Source: Rana temporaria (lineage: Eukaryota; Chordata; Amphibia; Anura; Ranidae). Taken from it: a DNA stretch of 64,000 nucleotides. Positions 23,115-33,744 of the stretch are shown in pieces. The stretch spans positions 106,311,409 through 106,375,408 of the forward strand of contig NC_053495.1 in assembly GCF_905171775.1 (NCBI RefSeq). The letters are read 5' to 3'. The notes beneath the pieces were generated by a model, which made no database searches, had not been told where the DNA came from, and saw nothing but the letters and a program-made list of their open reading frames with translations. Numbering within the stretch: the first letter of the stretch is position 1; every line of letters starts with the position of its first letter. The position numbers were made by a program, and so were the translations under genes.

Positions 23115-23690
23115 AGTGCAGTGACGTCACCGCGTACAGGAAGGGCTCCTGTTAGATGCCGGCCGGCAATTGTTTTACTTGCTCCCTATTTACCTTCGTT
23201 TGTAAGTAGTTTTTATCCTTTTTTTAATAAACCTGTTAGTGCATACTACTCTATGTGCGGTCTCCTTCCTTATATGTTTACAACCGACTGGGCTGTTGAG
23301 ATGTTATGAGGACGAGTACTGCATATTATATCCTGCTGCATCCCGCCGTGGATCTCTTAAAGGGCCATGATCTGGTATATTCCTGGCTGTGATCCCGCAC
23401 TCTGGAGTATCCTGTTGTAAATTGAATAACGCTGTTATTTAATTACCTATCGGTAAGCCTCAGTCCATATGGTGGCGGTTCACAACTGTAATATTATCTT
23501 CACACCGGGTGTTGTCTGGTTTGGATTCATCATTTATGGACTCTGACACCGGATTTTTTCATTCACTTATGCTTTAAATGCACTCATATGGTGCATTTTT
23601 TCTAATTCACTTGTGGGAACACAAAGGACTTTATTGTTTATATTATTGGTTGGCGCAATTTTTCCCCTTTTTCCAGTGTTGGAACATTGT

Positions 23691-24520
23691 TTAACCACTT
23701 ACCTACCATCCCATTGTCATATGACACCAGCAGGAACCCTCTGTCCCTCTGGACATCCATATGGACGTTCATATGATGTCCTCAGCTTCCCGGCAGCTAG
23801 TGGGCACATGTAATTGCTCATCACAGAGCAGGGACATGGATATGTGTGTGTAAACATCCTGTCAGAGGAGTGGAGAACTGATTGTATGTTCCTTGTATAT
23901 AGGAACACCGATCATCTCCTCCCTCATCAGTCCCCTCCCCCCACAGTTAGAATCACTCCCTAGGACACAGATTTAACCCCTTGCTTGTCCCCTAGTGTTA
24001 ACCCCTTCCCTGACAGTGGCATTTATAAAGTTTACTGATGCATTTTTATAGCACTGATCTCTTTATAAATGTCAATAGTCCCAAAATAGTGTCAAAAGTG
24101 TTCGATGTGTCTGCCATGATGTCGCAGTCCCGTTAAAAATTGCAGATTGCCGCCATTAGTAGTACATATATAAAAAATAAGAATATAATCAATGCAGAAG
24201 TAGATAAACGGGTAGCTCAGTGTCACAGAGGGACATTTCATTCATTTCTATGCACTGCAGCTCAGCTGTGGTGTGTAGAAGAGGATAGAGAAATTGATAC
24301 TACACAGCCTTGGTTCATTGAGGAAAAATGGATACAGTATTATCACAGTTAGAATCACTCCCTAGGACACACATTTAACCCCTTGAGCGTCCCCTAGTGT
24401 TAACCTCTTCTCTTACAGTGACATTTAGTAATCAGTGCATTTCTATATCACTGATCACTTCATAAATGTCAATGGCCCAAAATAGTGTAAAAATTATAAT
24501 AAAAATGACATAAATCTATC
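23691..24520. mobile_element. TTAA-type element with a 400-bp-spaced internal duplication
   Basis: It opens TTAACCACTTACC directly after the PLE target duplication, matching the terminus of the other TTAA elements. A block starting CACAGTTAGAATCACTCCC at 23942 recurs at 24344, about 402 bp on. Both blocks continue with TTAACCCCTTG, CCCCTAGTGTTAACC and a CACTGATC segment. The second block is shorter. The far terminus is not found, so the end given is approximate. Confidence 0.5.
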
Positions 24521-24980
<460 letters not shown>

Positions 24981-25242
24981 CTAAAAGATAGAAGATTGAC
25001 AGTGTGTGTATGGCCTGGTCTGGCCAATCCAATGAATGAAGAGACAAACCTAGTGCTCATAGGCACAGCATAACCTCTCAGGATTTTTAGGACAGACCAG
25101 ATGAGTATTTAAAAAGTATTGTTTATTAGAAACATTTGATAATCTATACAGTAGAAAAAATAAATAAATGCAGTACAACAATACAGGCATGAATATAAAT
25201 GCCCTCTGGTGTGAAGGGCTATCGCACATAGCTGTAGGAGAT

Positions 25243-25292
25243 GACACCTGACATGTTTCAGACCCCTAGGTCCTTCTTCATAGGCCGAATGT
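25243..25292 (-). ncRNA. Hammerhead-like fold with extended stem I
   Basis: On the minus strand an outer stem GATGACA pairs with TGTCATC and an inner stem CCT pairs with AGG. The first box reads CCTATGA. Stem II GGACC pairs with GGTCT, then comes TGAAACATGTC with the GAAAC box and GTC triplet. This is the best-folded of the four sites; the first box lacks one G of CTGATGA, so activity is doubtful. The outer stem reaches beyond the listed span to about 25294. Confidence 0.55.
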
Positions 25293-25357
25293 CATCTAAA
25301 GCATACATACGTCTATAAAGTGAACATATTTAAACATTAGTATAATAGTACAATTTT

Positions 25358-25589
25358 AACATTGATCAGCCTATTGCATGGAATTGAACATCCATGCAAG
25401 CACAAAAAAATAGGCATAGAAGGCTGATACTCACTAACATTGATCAGCCTATTGCATGGTATTGAACATCCATGCAAGTACAAAAAATAGGCATAGAAGG
25501 CTGATACTCACTAACATTGATCAGCCTATTGCATGGAATTGAACATCCATGCAAGTACAAAAAATAGGCATAGAAGGCTGATACTCACT
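25358..25589. repeat. Three tandem 77-78-bp units
   Basis: The units start at 25358, 25436 and 25513, each opening AACATTGATCAGCCTATTG and ending GGCTGATACTCACT. They are nearly identical, differing by a few substitutions and the length of an A run. They lie immediately 5' of the hammerhead-like fold on the minus strand. Confidence 0.9.
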
Positions 25590-25799
25590 TGCATGAGCCG
25601 ATCACCAATGAACCATGAGGAGGACCTGGCAGGGATGGAATTGGCCTGCACTGTAGTTGTTACACAGTGGGACAGATGGTAAACTCTAAGATAACAAGAC
25701 ACCAAACAACAAAGAACAAAGGGCAGAAGCTGGAAATGCTCAGTGTGACTGTCAGAACTCCCACTGATAGGAGTGACCACTCCTGTCAGTATAGGGTCT

Positions 25800-26055
25800 G
25801 CCAAAAAGTCCAAGATACCTTGGGCTGATGAAATAAGTATTGAGACCCCTTTAGTTTTGGAGTCTGGGTTTGTAGAGTGTAGTGCCTGTTTGTATACATG
25901 GTTTGCTAATTTGGGAATGGCATCCGATCGAAAATGCGTTTCTTGGAGCAGTAAGAAGTGTGCTTTATGTTTAGTCAGGGCAGAAAGAACCTGATATCTA
26001 TTTTCTGGAAAGTTTTAGCCTTTTACATTTAGCGAGAGGCACTTAAGTGATAGCT
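25800..26055 (-). pseudogene. L1-2 ORF2 fragment: start of the endonuclease
   Basis: The minus strand reads LKCLSLNVKG, a stop, then NFPENRYQVLSAL, LLLQETHFRSDAIPKL and DSKTKGVSILIS. These are the first APE endonuclease blocks, including the catalytic Glu in QETH. There is one in-frame stop and the rest of ORF2 is missing. Confidence 0.8.
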
Positions 26056-26164
26056 GTTTTTGTTTGGTCGTCTGTTTTGGTTGCATTTTGTGCGCTACTA
26101 GTACTAAGGTAGACCGTCTCAATATGTGAGATTAGCAAGATATGATTTGGAACCTCAGTGTTGT

Positions 26165-26260
26165 CCGCAAAGGGTAAGGGGAGAAAGGAGGAGCGGCCCC
26201 CTCTAGAGATAAAAGTTAGAGAGAAAAGAAAAGATTGAGAAGAGAAAAAAGAAAGTAGTA
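26165..26260 (-). other. Polypyrimidine tract upstream of L1-2 ORF2
   Basis: On the coding strand this is a C/T-rich run (CTTTCTTTTTTCTC type), about 110-205 nt before the ORF2 start, at the same place as in the other L1 copies. Confidence 0.55.
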
Positions 26261-26812
26261 GGGTGTAGATCTTAGGGTGTAGGTCTTAGGGTGACCAAGT
26301 CGTAGGGAAGAAAGAGTATGGGGTAAGGCGGTTTGTAGGGTCAAGACAACAGTGGGAAACCCACGTTTCGTATGTGGGAAATCTCCAGAGGTGGTGATAG
26401 GCACATCTATCCACCTAAAAAGAGGAGTCCGGGGTGTCAGCTATGGTCCTTTAGGACACCTGTGTTGGGACAGTAAACTAGGAGAGGATCAAGTGGGCTA
26501 GCACTAAGGAGGACAAAAAAGGTTATATGGTTGCGGCGCGCTGATGTCATTACCCAATACTCTCGTACATCCAGAAGGGCGGGTTTGCCTGTTTGTGTCC
26601 GGCCGGCACAACAGGCTTAAGGCCTTTTATTGCTGTGTAATTGTAAGTGTGCTACTTTTCTATTTTAATAAACTTCAAAACATTTTTACACTATGGAAGC
26701 ATTATGTCTTTTACATGGTACACACTCACGAGTCTGAGATCCATTGAGTGTCTACGGAATGTGCTGACTGAGATTTCTGTCCAATTTGGGTGTCTGTGGA
26801 GCAAATTGTGCT

Positions 26813-28270
26813 TGTAACGGGAGGGCCCGTGGGACCCAGAGGCTCTTCCAGGGTGTGAGGTACTCCCGTTTTAGCTTCACTGATGACTCTTGTGTCTAAA
26901 GTCATTCTATGTCCACTAGGGGCATAGGATGACTGAGGAATGATATCTTGGACTACATGAGATGGGGCAGTAATGTAATCCACAATATATTCAAGAATGT
27001 CTGGAATAACAAATTACAGGTTGTTGATTCTGAACCCAACAGGTCAATAGAAGAGTGACTCATTCAATGTGGGAACATCGACTGTTAAGGTGGTAATTAA
27101 GTCTGCTACTGTCATGTAAATGAACCTTAGTCTGGCTTCTAAGACCTTTCATTGAGTTGTGCTAATTGACACTGTATTGTGTGAATTTCTATTGATTATA
27201 AATGTGTATTGTGAGTTAGCACAGTCTAAAAGTCATGGGGTCAGATTCACATAGATTAGCGGATCTTTAGATCCGCGTAATCTATGTGATTTACGATCCG
27301 CCGGCGCAATTTTGCGAGGCTAGTGCAGTATTCACAAAGCACTTACCTCCAAACTTGCGCCGGCGGATCGTAACTCCCCCGGCGGAATTTAAATTCCGCG
27401 GCTAGGGGGAGTGTACAATTTAAATCAGGCGCGTTCCCACGCCGATTTAACTGCGCATGCGCCGCCGGCGATATTTCCCAGTGCGCATGCTCCAAATGAC
27501 GTCGCTAGGACGTCATTGTTTTCGGCGGCAACGTAAATTCCGGCCATCCGTATTCCCAACCAACTTACGCAAACGATGTAAAAATTTGAAACTCGGCGCC
27601 GGAACGATGGCCATACTTAACATTAGCTACCCCTCATATAGCAGGGGTAACTATCCGCCGGAAAAAGCCGAACGCAAACGACGTAAAAAAAAAACGACGG
27701 GCGGGCGTTCGTTTCTGAATCGGCGGAAATCGGAATTTGCATATTCCTGGCGTAAAAAAACGAAAAGACACCTAGCGGCCGGCGGGATATTGCAGCCTAA
27801 GATCCGACGGTGTAAGTCACTTACACCAGTCGGATCTAAGAGAGATCTATGCGGAACTGATTCTTATGAATCAGTCGCATAGATCCGACCGTCGGATCTC
27901 AGAGATACGACGCTGTATCAGGAGATACGCCATCGTATCTCTTTGTGAATCTGGCCCATGATGTCTGACTTGTCAGCTGTAGCTAATTAGCTCATGTGGA
28001 TTGTGTCAGATCTGGTGCCAGAAAGTCTGACTAAAACATGCGTATTGGGCTCATTGTATAATGTTGTGGGTGGAGTTCAGTCATTGTTCCTGGTCTGAGT
28101 TTCCCATTAAAAGATTCTGTTCCGTTTTGAACCAGAGAACAGAGCTGTGTGTCTCATTTCTGGGGAATCTGTTTGGGCCATGTTCGTCTGCCGGATTGTG
28201 GAGTGTCGATAAGCTGTCTTGGCTTGGTGGAATGGAATATCGTAAACGGCGTTAACCCCTGACCATTACA
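26813..28270. mobile_element. Solo LTR (endogenous retrovirus or LTR retrotransposon), split by MITE B
   Basis: The termini are TGTAACGGG and (inverted) TGTAATGGTC. GTGCT at 26808-26812 is repeated at 28271-28275, a 5-bp duplication typical of LTR elements. MITE B and its duplicated bases occupy 27238-27960, leaving an LTR of about 735 bp. CCCATTAAAAGATTCTG near 28105 may be the transcript-end region. No internal retroviral sequence accompanies it, so it is the usual remnant of recombination between two LTRs. Confidence 0.7.
27238..27957. mobile_element. MITE B (GGGYCAGATTCAC family), 720 bp, 3-bp TSD
   Basis: The termini are GGGTCAGATTCACA and (inverted) GGGCCAGATTCACA; ATG is duplicated at 27235-27237 and 27958-27960. 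The interior is CpG-rich with inverted GATCCG and TACGCCG words and no credible gene; a 141-codon frame inside is Lys/Arg low-complexity text. The 3-bp duplication would fit PIF/Harbinger or Zator, but the duplicated bases are not TWA, so I leave the superfamily open. Confidence 0.8.
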
Positions 28271-28428
28271 GTGCTTTTTAATCCAAGCTTCTCCAGATCC
28301 TCTGTCACGGGGGGGTCAAGGAGCTCTGGTAAGGAGGCATTTTATTCAATCTGGTGGTGGATTTCACAGAAGCTTCCTCTTATACTTTGAAGAGTCTGCA
28401 CTTATGGATCAACTTCACTGAGCATAAT

Positions 28429-29010
28429 GGGCCAGATTCACATACCTTTGCGGCGGCGTAACATATCCCGTTTACGTTACCCTGCCGCAAGTTTTCAGCG
28501 TAAGTGCTTGATTCACAAAGCACTTGCGTGCAAACTTGCGGCGGCGTAGCGTAAAGCCATCCGGCGGAAACCTGCCTAATTCAAATGGGGCGTATACCAT
28601 CTAAATTAGGCGCGTTCCCGCGCCGAACGTACTGCGCATGCTCCGTTTTGAAATTTCCCGCCGTGCTTTGCGCGAAATGACGTCGCCCCGACGTAATGTT
28701 TTGAATGGCGACGTGCGTTACGTCCTTTCGTATTCCCGGACGACTTACGCAAAAAAAAAAAAATTGAAATTCGACGCGGGAACGACGGCCATACTTTAAC
28801 GATGAAAACGATGCGAACTCCACCCAGCGGTCGCCGAAGTATTGTATCCTAAGATCCGAAGGCGTACGAAGCCGTACGCCTGTTGGATCTTAGCTAAATG
28901 CTGTCGTATCTTTGTTTGTGAATTACAAATAAAGATAGGACGCTGCAAATTTGAAAGTACGCCGGAGTATCAGCAGATACTCCGGCGTACTTTTTCTGTG
29001 AATCTGGCCC
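28429..29010. mobile_element. MITE C (same family), 582 bp, 3-bp TSD
   Basis: The termini are GGGCCAGATTCACATA and (inverted) GGGCCAGATTCACAG; AAT is duplicated at 28426-28428 and 29011-29013. The terminal repeats are almost perfect, so it is a young copy. It sits inside the PLE unit. Confidence 0.85.
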
Positions 29011-30042
29011 AATATTTTTTGCACGGATGCAAGGACTTTATATATTTTTATATATTTATGAACTTCGTCCCATGGTTGATTCATCATTTTTATTCATTTT
29101 TAGTTAAGTCATCACTGTTGCATTATTTTCACACATGTGTGGTTTATTTACTTGCCATTCATAACACTGTTTTTTTTGGATATTCACAATTTTTCACTCA
29201 TGTGTTGATGTATTCACAATGTTATTTGTAGCTGTGCACTAAGTTGTGCAATCTAGGGTTAGCGCAACCATTCATTGTTTTCCATATCTTGTTCACTGTA
29301 TGTTGTTTTGCAGAAGGTTTGCTGCTTTCCAATATATTTTTATCTCATTCCACCTTAGTAAGCTTTGGGGTTTGTCACAATCATCATCTTAGCGTAGTTC
29401 CTCCCCCCATTTTTAGACAAAAAGGTTATGCATATGTAGTAAAGGATGTTTAGTGACAAGGTGTGGCTCAGAGATTAGCATGTGATACACCAGTAGTGGG
29501 AAGTGACAAGTTAGGTGTAGGAAGTTTAATCAAGCAGCGTGCAAATTATAAAACCTTAAAAACATAGAAACTTAGAAACCTAAAAACGTGAAAACATAGA
29601 ATAATCAAACAGGAGTAAGCTCATAAGTGTTACCTGCCCTTTTAACTCCATCTCATAGTCTCTGATGTAAACATTAGACAGATGAGATCACAGGGGAGTT
29701 TCTTGGAAGGTATGAGGGGCTCTGGGGAGTGTAGCCATGAGTAAGTCTCTCATATAGGTGTGGGTCATTCAGAGAGGGTACCCATGGGTAGAAGAAAACA
29801 GTACCTGAATAGGGGCTGTCCTTGGGAAAGTCCACTGGTCCGAGGAGAGAGTTGAGAGGGCGGTTTTTTCATGGTGTGCTGAGGGTCCTTGGAAGTTTAT
29901 TGTAACGGCAGAAATTAGGAAACAGATAAACAAACAGTCAAATTTAGAAGAAATTAATGAAAAGACATCTCAACTTACTGACCCGGAGGTCTATGGTGAA
30001 ATGATAATCAGGTTAGTGTCATGGTGTCCCCTGCGTGGGGTT

Positions 30043-31125
30043 TCAGCATGTCCCAGAGCATGCGGGGTAAGATCCTGGCGTGAGAGGTGGTCTCCAGGTG
30101 AAGTGGGGTCCAGCCTGCTGTGGTCGCTGAGCCTCAGGTGATGAGATGTGGGAGACCGGCTTCCATGGTTCCGTGGGGAAGTAGAAGGAGTGCCATTTGG
30201 GTAAGTCCACTAGCGGCAAATCATGCTGCTCACAGAAGATAGGCAGGTCTTCTGGTGTTCGGAGAAGTGCGGTGCGACCTCTGAAGGTTGCAGAGAGACA
30301 GAACGGGAATTTCCACCTGTACTGGATGTTGCGTGCGCATAATGTTTCCAGCATGGGGGTGTAGGGTGCGCCTGTTTTGCAGGGTTATCTGAGAGAGGTT
30401 TTGGAAAAGTTTAATGTCTGCACCATTGTATAACATTCGTCCTCTGCCTATCTCTTTCTGGAGTATCTCTTCTTTGAGAGGAAAGTTTACAATACAGCAT
30501 GCAATGTCCCTATGGGGTTCAGAGTCACGGTGAGGAGGTCTCAGAGCACGATTCAGCTGCTCCATCTCAATAGGGGAATCAGCTGGGTGGTCGAGTAGGT
30601 TGTTAAATATGGAGCATATTGTCTGTGGTAGAGCAGATGGTTTTACTCCTTCGGGGACCCCTTTACTCTTATATTGTGTATGCGACCCCTATGGTCCAAA
30701 TCTTCCAATCGTCTGTGGAGTTCAAACATGTGTGGTAAATAAAGGTCATACGTCTTCTGTACTTGCCTGATAGCTGCCGTCTGAAGCTGGGTATTTTCTT
30801 CCACGTCTGTGAGGCAGTTATTCATTGATTGAATGACCGTTTTAAGGTCGGAGATGGCAGCCGTCAGCGTATGTTTAATATCCAGGGCAACCTTTTGTAG
30901 ATCTCTTTGTATGTCAAGAAGGCTCGGGTTGGGAGCCGCGGAGCTATCGCCTTCCATCATTGCGTCCGAGACACTTCTAGGCGAGCCCGGGGATGAGGCC
31001 TGTGAGGCCTGTGTCTCCACGTGGTGTATTGTCGCCCGGGTCCGGATGTTATTGCTGATGAGCTGTGTTCCGGATTGCTTCCTGGAACAGGGTGTTGAGG
31101 TGCTTCTGCTTGTTCTGCTTATCAT
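30043..31125 (-). pseudogene. L1-2 ORF1 (RNA-binding protein), two frameshifts
   Basis: Starts at an ATG at 31125 (MISRTSRSTS). A Ser/Thr-rich N-terminus is followed by a coiled coil (DIQRDLQKVALDIKHTL to about residue 140). The RRM start is RRLEDLDHRGRIHNIRVKG, and a stop falls at 30643. The frame shifts near 30655 into the segment with PHRDIACCIVNF and LKEEILQKE. It shifts again near 30350 into the C-terminal domain (RWKFPFCLSATF, LRTPEDLPIFCEQHDLPLV), ending at 30043. ORF1 proteins coat the L1 RNA as a trimeric chaperone. This copy is dead but complete in outline. Confidence 0.85.
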
Positions 31126-31226
31126 TAGAATTGCATATGTATCCTAAAAGAAGCTTTTAATGTCCTCAGCGTGCAGGAGCTCTTGTCGCAAGCGCCAATC
31201 TTAGGTCCCGTCCAAACAACGCCTCC

Positions 31227-31795
31227 TCAGTGCTACTTTTTAATATCTTTATTAATGATATAGGGTCTGGGATTAAAAGTACTATTTCGGTCTTTGCAGA
31301 TGACACCAAGTTATGCAGTGAAATAACGTCCTTACAAGATGTCTCCAACTTACAAGATGACCTCATTGCACTGTTGATTTGGGCAACTATGTGGCAAATG
31401 AGGTTTAATGTTGATAAATGTAACATTATGCACATTTGGGGCTAAGAATAAGCATGCATAATACATACTAGGGGGAGTACAACTGGGGGAATCAATGATG
31501 GAGAAGGATTTGGGGGTTCTGGTAGATCACAAGCTTAATAATAGCATGCAATGCCAAGCTGTGGTTTGCAAAGTAAGCAAATTCCTTTCTTGTATAAAGA
31601 GAGAGATATATTTTTCCCTGCACAAATCATTAGTAAGACCTCATCTGGAATATGCAGTTCAGGGAAGGATATCAGGGAACAGGAAAAAGTGCAAAGAAGG
31701 GCAACCAAACTGAAAAGAGGCATTAAAGAGATCGGCTATAAGCAAAGATTAGAGGAACTGAACTTATTTCTCTTGAAATGAGGAGATTAAGGGGG
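31227..31795 (+). mobile_element. CR1-type LINE fragment (end of reverse transcriptase)
   Basis: The plus strand encodes LLFNIFINDIGSGI and VFADDTKLC (the FADD catalytic motif). Then, across frameshifts, come MEKDLGVLVDHKLN, SLVRPHLEYAVQ, KVQRRATKL, QRLEELNLF and RRLRGD. This order is typical of CR1 and related Rex1-type LINEs. It is 5'-truncated at the L1-2 junction and has several indels. No 3' repeat tail was recognised. Confidence 0.75.
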
Positions 31796-31977
31796 GATAT
31801 GATCAACACAGGGCCATTATTAGGGGGGTACAGCCGATACACATGTACCAGGCCAAGCGTCTGGAAGGGCCCGAGGCCCTGCAGCAACCAAGAAGTGTGC
31901 AGGAGAGAGGAGCCGGAGGAGAAATAGTGCAGGTCTGCTGCCTGTAAGAGAGATGCGGCCGTAGGCCACTCTGTGAG

Positions 31978-32456
31978 ATGTTCAAAGCTAAGGAGATTGT
32001 TTTTATAACCTAACCCTGCTTTAAACTTCTCCACAACTTTATCCCTGACCTGTCTGGCATGTTCCTGGGCTTCATTATGCTGTTTGTTCACTAAGAATTA
32101 CTACCAAACTTTTGAGGGCTTCACAGAACAGCTGTATTTATACTGAGATTAAATTACACACAGGTGGACTCTATTTACTAATTATGTGACTTCTGAAGTC
32201 AATTGGTTCCAGTAGATTTTAGTTAGGGGTATCAGAGTAAAGGGGGCCGAATACAAATGCAGACCAAACTTTTCAGATATTTATTTTTAAAACATTTGGA
32301 AAACCCTTTATCATTTTCCTTCTGCTTCACAATTATGTGCCACTTTGTGTTGGCCTATCACATACATTCCCAAAAAAATGCATTTATGTTTTTTGTTGCA
32401 ACATGCCAAAATGTGGCAAATTTCAACGGGTATGAATACTTTTTCAAGGAACTGTG
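31978..32456. mobile_element. Tc1-like transposon fragment with one terminus
   Basis: The segment with ACCTAACCCTGCTTTAAAC, CTTCACAGAACAGCTGTATT and ATTACACACAGGTGGACTC is typical of vertebrate Tc1 elements. So is the end GGGTATGAATACTTTTTCAA before GGAACTGTG. No transposase block is readable and the opposite terminus is missing. Confidence 0.7.
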
Positions 32457-32574
32457 GAGTGTGGATTGACTTTTTTAAACCTAACTAACTGTGTAATTAT
32501 GTAATTAAAAAGGGAGAGGTACAAATAATGAAAGCTCTACATTATTTTATTTTTTTTACAGAAAGTATTATATA

Positions 32575-33112
32575 TACTGTATTTGCTGGCGTATAAGACT
32601 ACCTTTTACACTTAAAAAAAACTGGCCAAAAATCAGGGGTCGTCTTATACGCCGGGTCAGCCGCTCGGATACCTGCTGGATGCGCGGTAATACTGTATGT
32701 AGCTTCGACTACATACAGTATATACAGCTTAGCCAATCCCGGTGAGCGATGTATTCAAATGAATACAGAGCCTGCTCGAATTGGGGTAACAACCTCTGCC
32801 AATCCGAGTGCCTACATACAGTAGGCTGCTCGGATTGGCTTTGAGAGTCAGAGAGGCGTGGGCTGATGATGTTACAGCCTCTGCCAATCCAAGCAGGCTT
32901 TGTATTAATTAATAGAATACATCACTCGCGGGAAAATTGGCTCCATCTCCAGCAAGAATGAAGAAGAATATGGCGCCAGAAGAAAGAAATATGAAGCATC
33001 GGAATAGGGGGTCGTCTTATACGGTGAGTACAGGCAAAAAATTCTTAAAAAACTGCAAAATTAGGGGGTCGTCTTATACGCCTGGTCGCCTTATACGCCG
33101 GCAAATACGGTA
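32575..33112. mobile_element. Short TIR element (GTATTTGCYGGCGTATAAGAC), TA-flanked
   Basis: The left terminus TACTGTATTTGCTGGCGTA is inverted at the right end as TACGCCGGCAAATACGGTA. The flanks are TA-rich, so a TA duplication is plausible but cannot be proven. GTCGTCTTATAC recurs near 32640, 33010 and 33070, showing a repeated right sub-terminal part. It is non-coding, probably a Tc1/mariner-type MITE. Confidence 0.65.
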
Positions 33113-33136
33113 TATATATATTAGATATATAGATAT

Positions 33137-33744
33137 TGTGAGGGTGGGACCCTGTGCTATGGGAAAGATTGCTGGGTTACGCCATATGTTGGAGATAAAA
33201 ACACACTAATTACACAGCTGTGTGTTCAGTTATTTAGTTCTGACCTGACAAGGTTCAGGGCCCCACCCTACAGACAGGGAGTCTGTCCCAGGAATCAGGT
33301 GGATTCCAAGTCCCTCTGAGTGGAGTCAGGGGCTGTGTGGATGTCTGCGAGAGGCAGATGTCATTAGGAGAAAGCAAGGTTTGAGCTTAACTCCAGGAGA
33401 CTGTTTGTTCTGACGAACAGAGATTGAGCAGCAGGACACTGACAGAAGAAAGCAAGGTTTGAGCTTAACGTTAGGAAACTGTGTGTTCTGAGGAACAGAA
33501 CTAGGCCTAGGCTAAAGGCCTGAAACAGTAGGATGGCAAGTGTGTGAAAGCCAGGAGGCTAAATTGTTGAATTTGTCAAGATACAGGAATGGTGGAACCC
33601 CCTGCGAGGGCTACTATTGTATTTGTGAACTTTCGTCTTTTTTTAATAACAGTGGGCTACCAGGCCCTTAAAAACTCAGTTCTAAATTAGCGTACTCACT
33701 AGAAAATGCATATATCGCTGGAGTGCAATAACCCCAATCTTACA
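33137..33744 (+). repeat. Left LTR (608 bp) with internal ~78-bp duplication
   Basis: GAAAGCAAGGTTTGAGCTTAA occurs twice (near 33370 and 33448) in this LTR but once in the right LTR, accounting for the 78-bp length difference. CGTCTTTTTTTAATAACAG near 33640 occupies the place of CTTTTTTAAATAAA in the right LTR, so the transcript-end signal here is altered. Confidence 0.85.

Larger units (their letters stand above)
16524..23674. mobile_element. Head-to-head Penelope-like (Neptune-type) element composite with 14-bp TSD
   Basis: AGTGTTGGAACATT at 16510-16523 is repeated at 23675-23688. Between them, a 5'-truncated minus-strand copy (A, 16608-18892) faces a longer plus-strand copy (B, 18893-23674). 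The arms of about 2.3 kb are nearly identical once an insertion at 22026-22873 is removed; the encoded arms differ at about three of 273 residues. They are separated by a 1.6-kb unique part that carries the N-terminal and RT-palm coding. Inverted, 5'-truncated partner copies are a known feature of Penelope-like elements. Left of arm A, 16524-16607 holds an extra diverged tail (TTGCGCTAATCAAATAAA). Confidence 0.88.
25060..25800 (-). mobile_element. PLE-type terminal-region fragment
   Basis: Read on the minus strand it carries a hammerhead-like fold (25243-25292), followed by TCTAATAAACAATACTTTTT at about 25105-25130. The latter corresponds to the TTAATAAACCTGTTAGTGC landmark of the PLE at 23225. 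Upstream on that strand lie three tandem 78-bp units. No RT is present. The right boundary is the junction with the L1-2 endonuclease fragment near 25800. Confidence 0.55.
26527..29415 (+). mobile_element. Short PLE unit starting at the presumed ribozyme cleavage point
   Basis: GACAAAAAAGGTTAT at 26512-26526 is repeated, one A shorter, at 29416-29429. Between them lies a PLE terminal region without RT: GCGGCGCGCTGATGTCA, CCGGCCGGC, TTAATAAACTT, then CTGGTAAGGAGGC and TGGTGGTGGATTTCAC, ending with TTAGCGCAACC. After removing a solo LTR and MITE C, the unit is about 840 bp. Its first 17 bases align with the bases just after the GTA triplet of the hammerhead-like fold at 11659-11705. It lies in the L1-2 spacer. 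Confidence 0.65.
25800..31226 (-). mobile_element. L1-2: 5' part of an L1-clade LINE, 3'-truncated and split
   Basis: On the minus strand the 5' end is GAGGAGGCGTTGTTTGGAC near 31226, like the other L1 starts. ORF1 follows (31125-30043), then a spacer, then the first 85 codons of ORF2 (to about 25800), where a PLE fragment begins. A PLE unit with its own target duplication interrupts the spacer at 26527-29415. L1 copies usually lose their 5' end; this one lacks the 3' end instead, so it was cut by a later rearrangement. Confidence 0.75.

Noticed and set aside
25358..25589. CRISPR-like array
   Set aside because: Units are directly adjacent without unique spacers, and the genome is clearly eukaryotic.
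27457..27882. 141-codon Lys/Arg-rich reading frame
   Set aside because: It lies wholly inside MITE B and reflects its CpG-rich inverted repeats; sister copies do not keep the frame.
30833..31147. 104-codon plus-strand frame
   Set aside because: Antisense shadow of L1-2 ORF1.
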